Shown here: piece after piece, positions 39,343-51,961 of the stretch
Layout: each line of letters begins with the position of its first letter
How positions within the stretch are numbered: the first letter of the stretch is position 1
Assembly (NCBI GenBank): GCA_963556195.1
Contig: OY744521.1
Span: 127,106,459 to 127,170,458, forward strand
DNA: 64,000 nucleotides
Origin: Sepiola atlantica
Taxonomy: Eukaryota > Mollusca > Cephalopoda > Sepiida > Sepiolidae
Reading direction: 5' to 3'
The notes under the pieces: model-generated
Told to the model about the DNA's origin: nothing
The model's input: only the letters and a program-made list of their open reading frames with translations
Database searches by the model: none
Program-made: the position numbers and the translations under genes

Positions 39343-39798
39343 AAAACTTTTAAATTTGACTGGAGTGGATATATGGTCCACAATATATTCCTTATTGATA
39401 CGAAGACGTCCTAAGTCTTACATTAAAAAAAAAAATTATGAATTCCCCAAAATATTACATTCCAATCAAATTGCATTTAAAATTGTTTTTCTTTGTTGTT
39501 TTCCTTTAACTTTTTGCCAATAAAAAGGCGTTTTCTTCATTTCCATTTCAAACCAAATAAAAAAATATTTGTTGTTTTGTAAATAAATATCAATTGTTAA
39601 AAAAATATCTAAAAATAAGTAAGATAAAAAATAAACCTAGAAGAAAAGATAGAAAAAATCTAAGTTGATTACCCTTGTCTCTTGACATCAGTTGCCACCC
39701 TAAAGTAAAAAAGCCTATTTGTTAAGAATTTTAAAGCCAGTTTAAATGCTTCTAAATTCAATTTAAATTTCGAAGGAAAAAACAATTGATTCTTTTTT

Positions 39799-40999
39799 CA
39801 ACTATTCACAAAAGATTAAGATACTTGTACAGTTTACGACCCAATCTCTGACAACATCGCGTTGGCATCTTCAGGTAGGTTACGTAAGCAGCCGGAAAAA
39901 GCCGACGCTAAGACTGACAGATGATAAATTCAAAACGCGACGGTGTAATCAAACAGGACAAAAACACTGAGGTGGGGATAAGAAAACTGCCACCTTATGT
40001 TTAATTATATGAAAAACATTGTCTGTTTTGTTTTTTTTCAAGAATAGTTTCAACTATTTAATTTTTTTTTTTTTTGCTGAAGAAAATAAAACTACACAAT
40101 TGGTCAAAGTTTTTTTACGACGAAAACATAGGGAAACAACTTTTTACTTATAGGCCGATCAAGTTAATTGTGTTCATGTAAAAGCATTATTTTGTACTTA
40201 CTCAGTCATATTTTATCTCTCACGCCCCGAAAAAGAATTTTAAAATATCAAGCAGAACTTTAATTAGAACGATTTTTCCATTTCCATAAGGGTTATATGA
40301 AATGGCGAGTCTGCGATTTTCGGAGTGGCCGGTTAGTGGCCGGTTAGCTAACTAAGGGCAGATAAGTGTCGCGAAAAGTTACCATGTAAATATGAAAAAA
40401 GAAAAAAACCCAAGAAAATTATATCGTGGAAAGTATCCCGGTGAACAAAGTAAAAATAATTATTTAATTTTCTATTTTTTAATTTAATAAATATATATTT
40501 TATTATTATTGCTTATGTGTTTCTTTCTTTTTATAATCCTAACAATAAAAACGGAGTTAATGCCCTTGTCTATTCTACCGACCGCTCACAGCCCAAAATG
40601 TCGGCTCGGTCACAAATACAGGTTGAACATCGAAATGGAAAAATCGTTCTAATTAAAGTTCTGCTTGATATTTTAAAATTCTTTTTCGGGGCGTGAGAGA
40701 TAAAATGTGACTGAGTAAGTACAAAATAATGCTTTTACATGAACACAATTAACTTGATCGGCCTATAAGTAAAATAGCACCCAACTTTTTTACAAGTTTA
40801 TTTTCTTCGGCAAAAAAAGAATTATTTTAAGCTTTTCTTGAAAAAAAAGCAGTGTTTTTGTCCTGCTTGATTACAACGTCGCGTTTTGAATTTATCGTCT
40901 TTTATCGACTGCTTACGTAATCTGTCTGAAGATGCCGACGCGAAGTTACCGGAGATTGGGTCGTAAACTGCACAAGTACCAAGATTAAAATAGTTGATT
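39799..40999. mobile_element. Large foldback element (~1.2 kb, ~370-490-bp arms)
   Basis: The left arm from about 39799 to 40284 is the inverted partner of the right arm, about 40633 to 40999. Matched blocks include agtttacgaccc/gggtcgtaaact, aattcaaaacgcgac/gtcgcgttttgaatt, atcaagttaattgtgttcat and its mirror, and cgatttttccatttc/gaaatggaaaaatcg. The central ~350 bp is unique. Arms differ by several indels. Non-coding and probably a non-autonomous DNA transposon. Confidence 0.75.
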
Positions 41000-41032
41000 T
41001 ATTTACGAACAACTGAAATGATTTCTGGTGGA

Positions 41033-41040
41033 TTTAATTC
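41033..41040. repeat. 8-bp target duplication (left)
   Basis: tttaattc, repeated at 41875-41882. Confidence 0.7.
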
Positions 41041-41874
41041 GGCGCTCTTGTATAAGCAGTGACCGATCTGAGGGAGACAACTCTACTTGACCCAGCCGCC
41101 GCCATTTCGAACTCGACAAGGGAGACAACTTTGACACAAAGTTTACAAACCCTACAACAATTAATAAAAAACACGCTACGATTCTGAAATGCGCCCAAAA
41201 CAACTCCTAAATGCGCTCAAAACAACCTTCAAACAATTAATTTAAAACCTGTAACATTTTTTTTATTAATTGTTATAAAGTGTATACAATTTGTGGCATG
41301 TAAATAAAAGTGTTTAAAAGTTATTTTGAACGCATTTAAAACCGTAACATTTTTAAAAATTAATTGTTTAAAAGTTATTTTTAACGCATTTAAAAGTTAT
41401 TTTTAACGCATTTCAAAACCGTAACATTTTTTTTATTAATTGTTATAAAGTGTATACAATTTGTGGCATGTAAATAATAAAAGTGATTAAAGGTGCATTT
41501 AAAACCAGTAACATTTTTTTTTATTAATTGTTACAAAGTGTATACAATTTGCGGCATGTAAATAAAAGTGCTTAAAAGTTATTTTGAACGCATTTAAAAC
41601 CCGTAACATTTGTTTATTAATTGTTATAAAGTGTATACAATTTGCGGCATGTAAATAAAAGTGATTTAAACCCCGTAACATGTTTTTTTTTGTTTAAAAG
41701 TTACTCTGAACGCATTCAAAAGCTATTTCTAACGCATTAATTGTTATAAAGGGTTTGTAAAAATGTGTGTCAAAATTGTCTCCCTTGCCGAAGTGTGGGC
41801 GAGTTCGGAATGGCGGCGGCTGGGTAAGGTAGAGTTGTCCCCCTCAGATCGGTCACTGCTTATACAAGAGCGCC
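41041..41874. mobile_element. Foldback DNA transposon with 8-bp TSD (hAT-like?)
   Basis: Begins GGCGCTCTTGTATAAGCAGT and ends with its reverse complement. Inverted ends are about 140 bp and include ggcggcgg/ccgccgcc and gggagacaa/ttgtctccc. The interior consists of four to five imperfect copies of a unit with taacatttttt, attaattgttataaagtgta and ggcatgtaaataaaagtg. An exact 8-bp duplication suggests an 8-bp-staggered transposase such as hAT, but the tip is not the usual CAGGG-type, so the superfamily is open. Confidence 0.75.
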
Positions 41875-41882
41875 TTTAATTC
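41875..41882. repeat. 8-bp target duplication (right)
   Basis: tttaattc, matching 41033-41040. Confidence 0.7.
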
Positions 41883-42013
41883 CATAATAAAACTTTTTTT
41901 AATAGGATTTTGTAAATTTTGTATTATGTTACGCTATTGCAGTTTTTATTTAAATAAATATTCGAGTAATAGTAAATAATAAAAATGTGTAAGTCGCGTA
42001 GGAGAGACCCCCT

Positions 42014-42014
42014 G

Positions 42015-42052
<38 letters not shown>
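42014..42052. repeat. (CA)n microsatellite
   Basis: About 18 CA units. Confidence 0.95.
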
Positions 42053-42055
<3 letters not shown>

Positions 42056-42464
42056 GCAATGCACTTGTTGAGTGGTTTTCCCACTTAATATCGAGAGTTA
42101 CGTCCCTTGAACGCATTGCATTCGCTTGTCTTTATGCAAAAACAGCCAAGGTCGAGCAGTCAGCATTTCGCGTCTTGAGTCAAGAGAAGAAACTAAAGCC
42201 GCAAAGTATGTTTAAAATATTTCTCTTTTAAACATTTTATTTATTTATTTTTGCTTTATTTTTTTTGTGTTTATTAATTCACGATTTTATGTTGGGTGAA
42301 GACCGATGCATTTTTGCGTTATTTTTTTACGTTCTCCTCACCGCCACCCCACCACCCCGTTCAAACTATCGATTAGCGCGTTTCAAACACGATTATCGAA
42401 AAATTAATTTCAAACGAATTATTTATTTCTTTAAACACATGGGGCGGGGTGACTTCATTATAAA

Positions 42465-42680
42465 ATGACTTTATATCCGGTATAACGGAAATTCCTAATT
42501 TCAACGTTACATGCTGCGGAAAGGACGGTTGTTCATCTTCGAGATGTTTCCGTTACACCGGCTATAAAGTCAACGTCGATTTTGCAATGAAGGTACAATA
42601 GCGAAATTAAACCCTCCTCATTAATGTATGGATATACATTTTTTTAATTGATTATTTTTCGATAATTGTCCTTTAAACGT
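42465..42680 (+). repeat. Dispersed repeat, copy 1 (partner 45110-45265)
   Basis: Shares gtttccgttacaccggctat, ttttgcaatgaaggt, tatacatttttttaat and tcgataattg in the same order with 45110-45265. Non-coding. A tttataTCCGG palindrome-like stretch at 42469-42490 adds a local inverted repeat (gtttccgttacaccggctataaag mirrors gactttatatccggtataac). Confidence 0.7.
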
Positions 42681-45105
42681 GGTAATAAAAAAATGGCCTA
42701 AAAAGGCGCTGCGGTCTCTATTCCGAGCCTCCGCCATTATTTCTCTTCTTTAAACGTGAAAATTACAAGGAAGAAGAACGCCATCCAAAGTGCGGGGGCG
42801 TGCGTGTGTGTGTGTGTGCACGCGCGTATATGTGTGTGTGCACGTATCTGTCTGCGGATATGTGTGTCTGTATGCGCGCGTTCGTGTGTTAATGATTACT
42901 TTGATTTTTCCGAGTTTTATGCGTTTTTATTTCAATTCTATCGAGATTTCTCGATTCACAATAATAAGAATGAAATCGTTGTGTCCATTGCTCCGGTGCA
43001 TCACAAGTCCTCAAAAGTGGATGCACATAAAAAGTCACCTTGAAAAGTTGAATGCGGACAAAACAAAGTCCGGTTCGGGTTCGTTGATCGGAGCGGTCAA
43101 ACTAAATCGTTTTTTTTTTGTTTTTTTCTTTGGTTCTTACTTTTTAGACACACAAAAACGAAACAAAAACAAAAATACTTGACTTTTGTCTATAAACTTT
43201 AATTCTAGATAGAAATAACCTTAGCATTGGAAGTTTAAAGGCTTCAAAATCACATTGAATTTCGCACGCAAACGGCCATTTTGTATCGCAAATAATGGGT
43301 TTTCCAACTTTTGTTTCAATTAATAAACGACTTTTAATAAATTAAAATCAATTATTTAACATTCAATTTTAATTGTATTTTTTTTTAAATATTAACGTAA
43401 GAATCACCAGTAAAAAAGGCAAAATAATATTACATCTCTAATTAATTTTTAACATTTAAACATTTTTAAACATTTAAATTCATAAAGTTTGTTTTTATTT
43501 CGTAATGTAAAATCAATATTTAAAAAATAGTTTTGTTATAAAAATTCTAAAAGTTCTCAAGGATTTTTGATTGAAAATAGTAAAACTAAAAAATAACGAA
43601 AACGGGAAATCAAAGTGAAAGTAATTTGTTTTTTATTAAAAAATGGATTCTCCTGATTGGAAAAAAAATAGAATTATCCGATCTTAATGAATTTTTCAGT
43701 ATTCATTTTTTAATAAATGAGGCAATATTGAATTTTCTTGTTCACACGCCCCTATTCCGAATTCGTGGGCTATCATCAGTGGACCGATTTTCTTTTGTAT
43801 CAAACGGTCATAAACAACGTTTTAAGTGTAATTTAGTCGGTTTCGAAGCGATATAAATAATTGGACAACTAAAAATAATTAAATTTTTTTAAAAATCTTT
43901 TTTTTTTTTCGAATTATTTGATGGTGTTAATTAATAAGTAAAAATTCATTTTTTACTTAACCCGCCCCATTTCGAACAGTCACAAAGTAATTTAATTATT
44001 TTCAACTGTTAACAAAATATTAAAATAAGAACAGTTTCCTTCGAACACTTACCTTAGAAAAATCGATTCTATTTCCTTTAAAACAACGGAGTAAATATCT
44101 TGAAATATTTTTTTTTTTACTATTATTTTCTTAGTTCTCAAGTCCCCCTCAAGAACGGTCCTAAAATCTATTTCCAATCGATATTTATTTCATAGTTACC
44201 TAATTTTCCTACCTTGTCAAAAGTCCCTAATTTTCTTAAATTCGACTATTTACTGGTTTTAGTTAAATCTTAGATGTAATTATGTTTTGGTTTTAATTTT
44301 TTTTAATTGGGGGGGGGGGGGTCTGTTACCACCCGTATTTAGTGTTAGGGTTCAGGGAGAATTGAGGTGGGGTGCTATTTCCATCCAGACTTAGGGAATT
44401 TTGGAGGGGGTAGGGCTGTTGCCACTCGTACTATGGTTAAGGGAGGGGAATCGCCAATTTGTTCAGCCTATTTCTTATTAGACCGCTTGTAACTTTTTCT
44501 AAAATGTTCTTTTCTAGTTTCTATTTGATAAAATAATCTTTTGTCAATAACTATTTTTTATGATAAAAATTAATTTTATATTACTAACCTTTCAGCATGA
44601 AAAATCTTCCCACCAAAAAACAATTTATCTCCCTTAACAAAAGAAAACTTCTGGTTATATGCCTATAAAATGCTATTTGGTTAGATAATAGCCTGGAAAT
44701 GGGTGATTATTTTACGTTAAATTTATATTCGGATTCTCTACTTTAAGTTCTAAAATAATTCTTTTTTTGCTTTTTTTATCGCCAAGTTTCTCATCGCCAA
44801 GTTTCTCAGGATGTCGCCCAAAAAGTAGAATCTCAATTTTTTTTTTGGGGGGGGGGGTACAATATTTTGCGATCTGTTCTAAAGAATTAATTACATTAAG
44901 AATAATTTTTGTAAACGAAACATTTTATAAAAAAAAATCGTGAGAAACGATTTCTAAAATTTAAAAACTTTTTGAGTTCTTTCACGATTTTATTTTCAGT
45001 TAACTTTCACGTTTATTTTAATCCGTAGCGCGCCAAATCAAAACATGACTTCTAAAAAGTAGATTTTCAGGGTAAAGAACAAATGATTTTCTCTTTAATT
45101 GCTTA
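42681..45105. other. AT-rich DNA without recognisable gene
   Basis: Holds a GT/GC-rich microsatellite-like stretch at 42800-42890 and poly-G tracts at 44309 and 44848. Short frames (for example 42756-43043, 42790-43182, 43626-43856) have no domain, repeat or splice support. Confidence 0.5.
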
Positions 45106-45109
45106 TTCT

Positions 45110-45265
45110 CATCGACATTCGAAGGACGTTTTCACCTTCTAAATGTTTCCGTTAAACCGGCTATAAAGTCAGCGTGAATTTTGCAATGAAGGTGAAACCC
45201 CATCCATGCATAGATATACATTTTTTTAATGTAATGATTATTCGATAATTGGGCAAATGCGCATA
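45110..45265 (+). repeat. Dispersed repeat, copy 2
   Basis: Direct-orientation partner of 42465-42680. Confidence 0.7.
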
Positions 45266-45915
45266 ACAGGTAGGAACGCTGGCTTCCGGTGGAAAAGGGT
45301 TGAAGAAAGGGGGTACGGAATTAATTACAACTCAGAATTAATTACAACTCGGAATTAATTACAACTCGGAATTAATTACAACTTGGACTTAATTTATCAA
45401 TTTTATATGTTATTCAACTAATAAATCTCATTTTATTTCTTTCATTTGCAAAATTATATTGTACGAATTAAAAAACAAAAAGTTTTATTTCATTTTATCA
45501 TCAAGAATTACGAGATTTCTAATACCTAAGCGACATAAAATTACTTCCGGTTTGTAATTAATTCCGTCACCCGAAGAAAATGTCTACAGATGCCTGAAAG
45601 TGATACGACAATTTTTTTTATTCATATTAATTTCAGACTTTTCTTTCATCATATTCTAATAATTAACATAATACAGACTATTTGAAAAATAATTTATTTG
45701 ATTGTTTTCAAAACTTTTTTTAAAAATTCATTGAAAAAAATAAACAAAATAGTCTGTATTATGTTAATTATTAAATTATGATGAAAGAAAAGTCTGAAAT
45801 TAATATGACAAAAAGGAAAGTCTGAAATTAATATGAATCCGTAGACACTTTCTTTACCCCTTGTCCACCGGAAGCCAGCGTTCCTACCTGTTATGCCCAT
45901 TCGCCGATAATTGTA
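45250..45915. mobile_element. Foldback element with nested inverted repeats
   Basis: Outer arms: gcgcataacaggtaggaacgctggcttccggtgg at 45268-45302, mirrored at about 45864-45900. Inner arms: 45600-45690 mirrored at about 45730-45830 (cagacttttctttcat, ttaacataatacagact). A four-fold 18-bp repeat of aattaattacaactcgg lies at 45320-45383. No gene inside. Confidence 0.65.
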
Positions 45916-45919
45916 TTTT

Positions 45920-48200
45920 AAACATGTCATGCGGGAAAAAAACTCACCCCAAACCACGGCCGTCGTAAAGGAGGCCAGAGCACTGGGAGATGGCGTCATG
46001 CTCTAAGTAACAAACGAGATGTGTCGAACAGTCAAATTATGGGCATTTTGACCCCTCCCTTCACTTAAAGACTTATCAAAATTCAGGAAATCAATCAATT
46101 TTAATGTAATTTTCAGTATTTATTAATTAACAATCACTGAATATAATTAACCTATTACTTTATTAGAAATCTTAGTGCAAATTTATTATTATTTTGTGTA
46201 ATTTGCGTAGACTAGACAGCAAACATTAAATTAATACTTAATAATAAAATGGTATTGCCATAAATTTTTTTAATTTTTAAAACATGAAATCTTTCTTTGA
46301 AAAATAATTTGTTTGATTTAATATTCATTCTTTAAATAAGTTCATTCTTTCCGGATTATTTTTTATGTTTGAGTTGATTGTTATGACAACCTGGTCTACA
46401 TCGAATGAAAAGACTAGCATCAGTTATACTGCATGGAAATATCTCTTGGTTTATAAACACAAGAAGACGAATCCCTATTCTTAGGCAGTTTTATTCTTTA
46501 TATAAACATGTCATTATCATTAGTTTTAGCTGAATAATTTGATAAGAGTTGCTCTCTTTTCTGAAAAAAAAAATGTTTTTATTTTTTTAACTTAAAAGAA
46601 AATCAAACATGAAAGATTACAAATTCAGTAAAGTAACACAAAATCAATAAAATAATTAAGAACATCTATTAAAATAAATTAAAACGTTTTTTTTTTTTTT
46701 TGCAAAACAAACAGTTTATTTACAATATAGTTATAGTAAAAGTTTGTAATAAATTAAAACAGTACATGTAAACCCCTTGAAAAACTTGGCAGTAGAAATA
46801 AAAATACAAATAAGTATTTTGGAACGGGGGACCAGTTCAGCATATAAATTTGACGTAAAAATGGTCACTCACTTTTTGACCAGATATCATTTGAACGACA
46901 TGTAGCCATTTTCTGGTTATAGTTTATTTTTACTTTTGTAGACAATTACATCTGAATACCCTGAAAATCTTAGGGGTGGGGGGTAAAATTTAGAATGGAG
47001 AATTTAACGTAAAATGATCATCCATTTCCTAAACATTGTCTATTCGTTTTAAGGGCATATAACCAGAATTTTTTTTAGGGAGAAATTGTGTGTTTTGGAG
47101 TTTCATGCTAAAAAGTAAGTTAGTAATAAAATTAAAAAAAATTTTTAAATAAAAAATTTTAAAAAATTACTTTTCATCATTAAAAAAAAAATAGCTATTA
47201 TTGACGAAATACTATTTTATCAAAAAGAAACTCAGCAAAATTTATAATTAATACATTTATTTATTGTATGGATACATGCAGCTGAAGTCTGAAGCAACTT
47301 CGTCTTCATTTTCAGAACCACCCTCTTCTTGATGACCACGCCCCAAAAAACCTTCCTTAACCCTAATTCACTAAGTCCGGGTTGCAACTCCTCCTCCCAC
47401 CTCCCCATAAAAAAGAAACATAAAGAAGTTTTCCTTAACTTTACCACCCACTAACCCTAAGTTCAAGCTAAGCAGCTTCCCCCACTCACCCCACATACAA
47501 AAAGAACATGGTGAGTCATTCCATATCAATTCAATGAGGGGTCAGACCATGACCGGCAACACAAATTTTTTATATACTTATAGATCTTCATGATACAAAA
47601 TGAATGGTACCAGTTTTTACCTCTCAAGATTGAGTGATTCTTAAGTTATCATCTTTTGACCTTTGCCAAAACTATGAATTTTCGATGATACTGACAAAAT
47701 TAAAAATTTAGTATCACCCATAAACTTATTTGTATACCATTTTAAAGTACTTGGATAGATCTAAAATATACCATATATATTTACTATCGTAGAGTTCAAA
47801 TAAGCAAGTTGAACTTAAAATTTGACCTTCGTTTTCTTAAAAAAAAAAAGAAGACTTTTTCTTTTTAAGAATAATATATACTAATTTGTCTGCTGCCATG
47901 ATATTCGCATAATATCGACTCTGTAGAACCTTTTACTAAATGTTTACTGAATTGACTCCAATGCAAAATTGTGGAATTGAGCATCTGACATTATGTCCAA
48001 ATTTTGATATCTCACAAATATGATTGTGTCGTATATCTTTAGAAATGTCTTTTAATGCTGAATAACATTTACATAAATATCAGTCATAAAATTAACAAAT
48101 TTTCTTTTGTCGTCAAATGATGATCAAATAGACAGGGAGAGAAAATAAACAGACATTTTCTAATATAGCGAACAGATTGTATTATGAAAATACATATTTA
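45920..48200. other. AT-rich DNA without recognisable gene
   Basis: A few G- and A-rich tracts. The segment 47330-47460 contains several ccctaa-type words but no telomeric array. Nothing else supported. Confidence 0.5.
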
Positions 48201-48889
48201 ACATGTTATTTAAAACTATGTTAATATTTTATAGGGCACTAACATCAAAAGAATGTGCAGCATTTTATGTCAATGGTTGTTACAATGGTGTTCACCCGAG
48301 TTGGGTTAAGTTGGCTTCTTCCATGGCCTATGCCACATCATGGCGGCCCACATGGCGGTCACACAAAATAGCTAACCAATCGCAATCATCGAAGGCTGAT
48401 CACCTGTAGACCTAAGAGTTCAGCCAAGTGTTAGCCGATGATCGCACTACGATAAAAACAACACACGACAAATTGTTGGTATAACTCAGTTGAGCTCTGG
48501 ATGCATGTGTAATATCGTCAGCGCGAAAAGAGGTCCCCCGAATGTCTGTTGACAGCTGTCTCATCATTTTCTCGGCCTGATTTGCTCTCCTCCTCTCTGA
48601 GCCACAAACTAAACTGTCATGAAACTCAACTGTCGCAAACAACTTTCACTCCTAACTCGATCCCATGTCTGGTATTTTGTCTTAGTCACCGACAAGCGGA
48701 AATAACTCGGTCACTCCTAAAACTGTTGTTTTTCGTCTCAGAGTGACTGATAAACGGAAATTGATCACCAACTGTGTTTCCGATTGCTTTTGTGTGCGTT
48801 GGTGAGTCATTTCCTATCACTGTCTTTTTACTTATCCTACTTCCGACATGGTGCTATCAGACCAGGCTGTCTGAAGATACTGACTTCCT

Positions 48890-49265
48890 GACCAAAAATG
48901 CACGTAACATTGAAGTTTTTTGTTTTTCTCCCGCCTTTGCAAAACTTAATCATGTTCTGCAAAACAAAAAAAATTCACTTTCTTCTTTCCTTCCTGGTCC
49001 TGAGTATGACCTTAAAAGAGATCCAGTGGTGAGGCCTCCATTTAGGAGCTGTGGGGAATGTGGAGTTGCCCCTTAGTTGCCATTACTCCCAGGTCCACTC
49101 TGGCCCGGATTGGTGGTACCTGTAAGGGCCCCATCTATGGGTCAAATAGAACCTACTGACGCTACCAAATCAGGCTGTCTGAAGTTATTGACTTTCCGAC
49201 TCAAAATGCACCAAACATTGGTGGTTTTTTTTCCTTTGCAAAACTCAATCATGTTCTGCAAAATC
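48890..49265 (+). repeat. Imperfect direct duplication (~110 bp)
   Basis: The segment with aggctgtctgaagatactgac and gcaaaacttaatcatgttctgcaaaa (48863-48965) recurs at 49170-49262 with about 85 percent identity. The overlapping 100-codon frame at 48774-49076 has no recognisable domain. Confidence 0.6.
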
Positions 49266-49311
49266 CAAAACAAAAAACAATTTCCCTCCCTCCCTCCCCC
49301 CTTTCACCCAA

Positions 49312-49505
49312 ACAAACACCATGAATAAATACTTAAACATATAACGAACTTGAAGCATAAAAACCTTCACCACAATGACTGGATTCCGCATTAAATGACC
49401 TGAAAGGGTCGATATGCCGTGAAACAAAAACAACCAAACCAAAAACCATGATTAAACATTTGAAGATATAAAGAACTTGAAGCATAAAAACCTTCACTAA
49501 ATGAC
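49312..49505 (+). repeat. Imperfect direct duplication (~60 bp)
   Basis: accatgaataaatacttaaacatataacgaacttgaagcataaaaaccttcac at 49319-49371 recurs at 49446-49497. No gene. Confidence 0.65.
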
Positions 49506-50019
49506 AACAATTAAAAATATCAAAGCTCTTAACTAATGACTATAAATGATCCACTGACTTAAGACTCAAATGAAGGATATTTCCTTCTACATTCATGGCA
49601 TGAAATTACCCTTAGGGTTGATGTGCCATTAAGCAATATCTTACTTACTTCCGACAGCTCTTCCTCTTTTTGGGACACATATCCTCGACTCTGGAAGGGG
49701 GGAGGGGGTCATTAGTATCACACAAGCTTTTCTTGATGATTGTTGTCCAGGTCCTCAGTTGTCCACTGATCCGCAGGCCGAGATGTAGGAAGGATTACGA
49801 TGTAAATTAATTCTTCCTCAAAGAAATGAGCTGCATACTCAAACCATCAAAGACGTTGTTGGGCCAAGAGAGACAGAAGAGACTTCAGATTAAATTGTTG
49901 GCACAGAACAGCAGTTGGAACACGGTCTACATGAAAAATGTAGCGGAGACAGTTATTGTCAAAGACTTCTGCCAATCAACCACCTCCATTGGCTATGTCT
50001 TGCAGCCATAGAGGAACAG

Positions 50020-50085
50020 TGACTGGACGGCAGATTGGTAGACACGCCTCTTGATTGGTTGACACGCCTCTTGATTGGTTCTGAT
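50020..50085 (+). repeat. Tandem ~22-bp duplication
   Basis: ttggtagacacgcctcttga and ttggttgacacgcctcttga follow each other. CCAAT-like inverted words are embedded. Confidence 0.6.
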
Positions 50086-50379
50086 ACTTAAGGACTTTTG
50101 ATAGAACAACGGTGGACTCAAAGACGAAAGTTGTCAACATAATTCAGTTGTAATATGGAAAAAGTATCGTGAGAATTTATTTGAGAGAAGATTCCTATGT
50201 TCTATTCTGTTGTGATACTTTCGTATGCTGCAGATTATCCAACATACATAGGGATGGAAGGACCAAAAGTAACCACCGGTTTCTGGTGCAGACGCCTTGC
50301 AATTTTCTGCCATGTTCTCTGCCGAAGCATCCGGTTTTTTTATCCTTACTTCAGGCGATGATATCTAAAAATAACAAAT

Positions 50380-50490
50380 TACCTGGGTATGGCTGATGGA
50401 ATCTACTTGCAAAGACGCACCTGAACAAGGTCAGGAGATACATTGACAAAAACGTGATTATAACTAAGATGTGAATAGTTCTAGTAGTCC
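50380..50490 (+). repeat. Dispersed repeat copy (partner 55662-55815)
   Basis: Both contain tacctg-x-atggctgaxggaat, then (a)agaxgcacctgaa-aaggtcag and ataacxaagatgxgaatag. LTR-leader or SINE origin is possible; not assignable. Confidence 0.5.
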
Positions 50491-50915
50491 GAATAATTAT
50501 GTCACTGCTTCTTTTTGTTCGTCAACTCAATAATGCCCAGGACGTGTGTCGCAAAACAAATCAGCTGATGCAATGTTGTAAAAAATGAATTTAAATTTTT
50601 CATTTGAAATCAGTTGTCTGTCATTTTTTCAAAAAAGAAATTTTATCATTCACAAAACCAAGTCTTTTATCAAATTAAGTCTCTTTCCTCCTCTACAATT
50701 TCAGAATTGTGACTGAAAACAACTTTTTTTCTTTTATAATTCTAAAATGTTTTTCTTTACGTTTGATTACTTACGGGTTATTGCAACTTGCTAATCCTGT
50801 CTCTTATTAGAAAATGGTAAAAATCACCTTTCTTGATTTAATTACATATCGAACATCTTTCTCTTCCGGTCAATTTGGTTTTCTCTGATTGAACATGCTA
50901 TAACTTAATGTTTAA

Positions 50916-50950
<35 letters not shown>

Positions 50951-51425
50951 TATTCTTTGACTAAAACAAGGTTTATAGTAAAAAAAAAAAATAGAAAGTT
51001 GTTTGGGAGCAATGAAACCCTGTCCAAATCCATTTCACTGTAAATAATAATCGACCGTACATTAGAAAATTACCCCCCCCCCCATCTCATTCTCTATTCG
51101 TTCAGCAAACATCGTTGGTCGATGCACATCTATAATTGACCTTTCACAAGTACCGTTCCATTTTATGTACAAACATTTTGTTAAACTCTACTAAATAAAA
51201 TGGCAGTGGCTCCATTTAATTTTTTTTTTTTTTTTTTGCCAACATACGAAAAAGAAAAAAAAAGTATACGCCAGGGCTTGGCTGAGCAACTGCCTTCGAG
51301 ATATGATCAGAAACCATTTTCATTGTTGTATATGGGATCTTATTCAATCCTCTACAAACACTGGAGTTTGATGAAACGTCAGTAATTTTACAAAAAGAAA
51401 TAAATGTACATTAGTTTAATAGTGA
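50491..51425. other. No recognisable gene
   Basis: (ATT)n near 50930-50955, poly-A, poly-C and poly-T tracts. Confidence 0.5.
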
Positions 51426-51427
51426 AA

Positions 51428-51640
51428 TGGCTCTGAGGTCACAAAGACCTTAACTTAAGATTTGTCAATGTAAGCCAAACAATCCATATGTGTATGTGTG
51501 TGTGTCAGATACTTTCATTGTATCACAGCTCTTCAGCATGGTTAGACAGGCAAATGCTTCAAACCAAGATTAAAACTCAACCGATTTTCCGATAGTCAGA
51601 GATTCTAACTTCTAGACCATCAGTACAGGCCATGAGGAAG
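51428..51640 (-). repeat. tRNA-SINE relic with hammerhead-like words at both parts
   Basis: Minus strand: tRNA-like head with a diverged box A (gatggtctagaagttagaat, about 51624-51605) and a weak box B. Downstream is CUGAAGA (51536-51530) followed after 13 nt by GAAA. On the plus strand 51430-51475 (ctctgaggtcacaaagacct ... tcaatgtaagcc) is a relative of the 4782-4827 terminus with a clean GGUC/GACC stem II but a deletion in the core. Decayed; ribozyme activity not expected. Confidence 0.4.
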
Positions 51641-51943
51641 GGAAATCTTAACGTTAACATAAACACTATCAACTGCCAAAGGGTGCTCTATTCGTTTATA
51701 CCCACAAACATCTTCGTTCATTTATTAGCTAGCAACAATGACTGGAGAAGTTCTCTAAATCCATCCATGCTGGCCGAGACTAAAAATAAAATTAAAATAA
51801 TTTTCTACAACTGTTTTTTTATTCTATTATTTATTCTCCAGAAACATTGTTTTTTTGTTTTTTATCCCCCCCCCCCTATACCTTCATGATAAACACAAAA
51901 TCTTAATTCATACAAACACATTTAGAAAAATAAAATGTTTCTA

Positions 51944-51961
51944 TTTTTTTTTTTCTCTCAG
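51944..51961 (+). promoter_or_regulatory. Splice acceptor before the COX6C start codon
   Basis: Long T tract ending tctctcag; the first coding base follows the AG by zero nucleotides. Implies a 5'UTR intron. Confidence 0.75.

Noticed and set aside
47330..47460. Interstitial telomeric repeat
   Set aside because: Only scattered ccctaa-type words, no tandem array.
48200..48420. Promoter and first exon of COX6C
   Set aside because: Contains CCAAT- and atggcggc-like words, but no transcript evidence and more than 3.5 kb from the coding exon; left unannotated.
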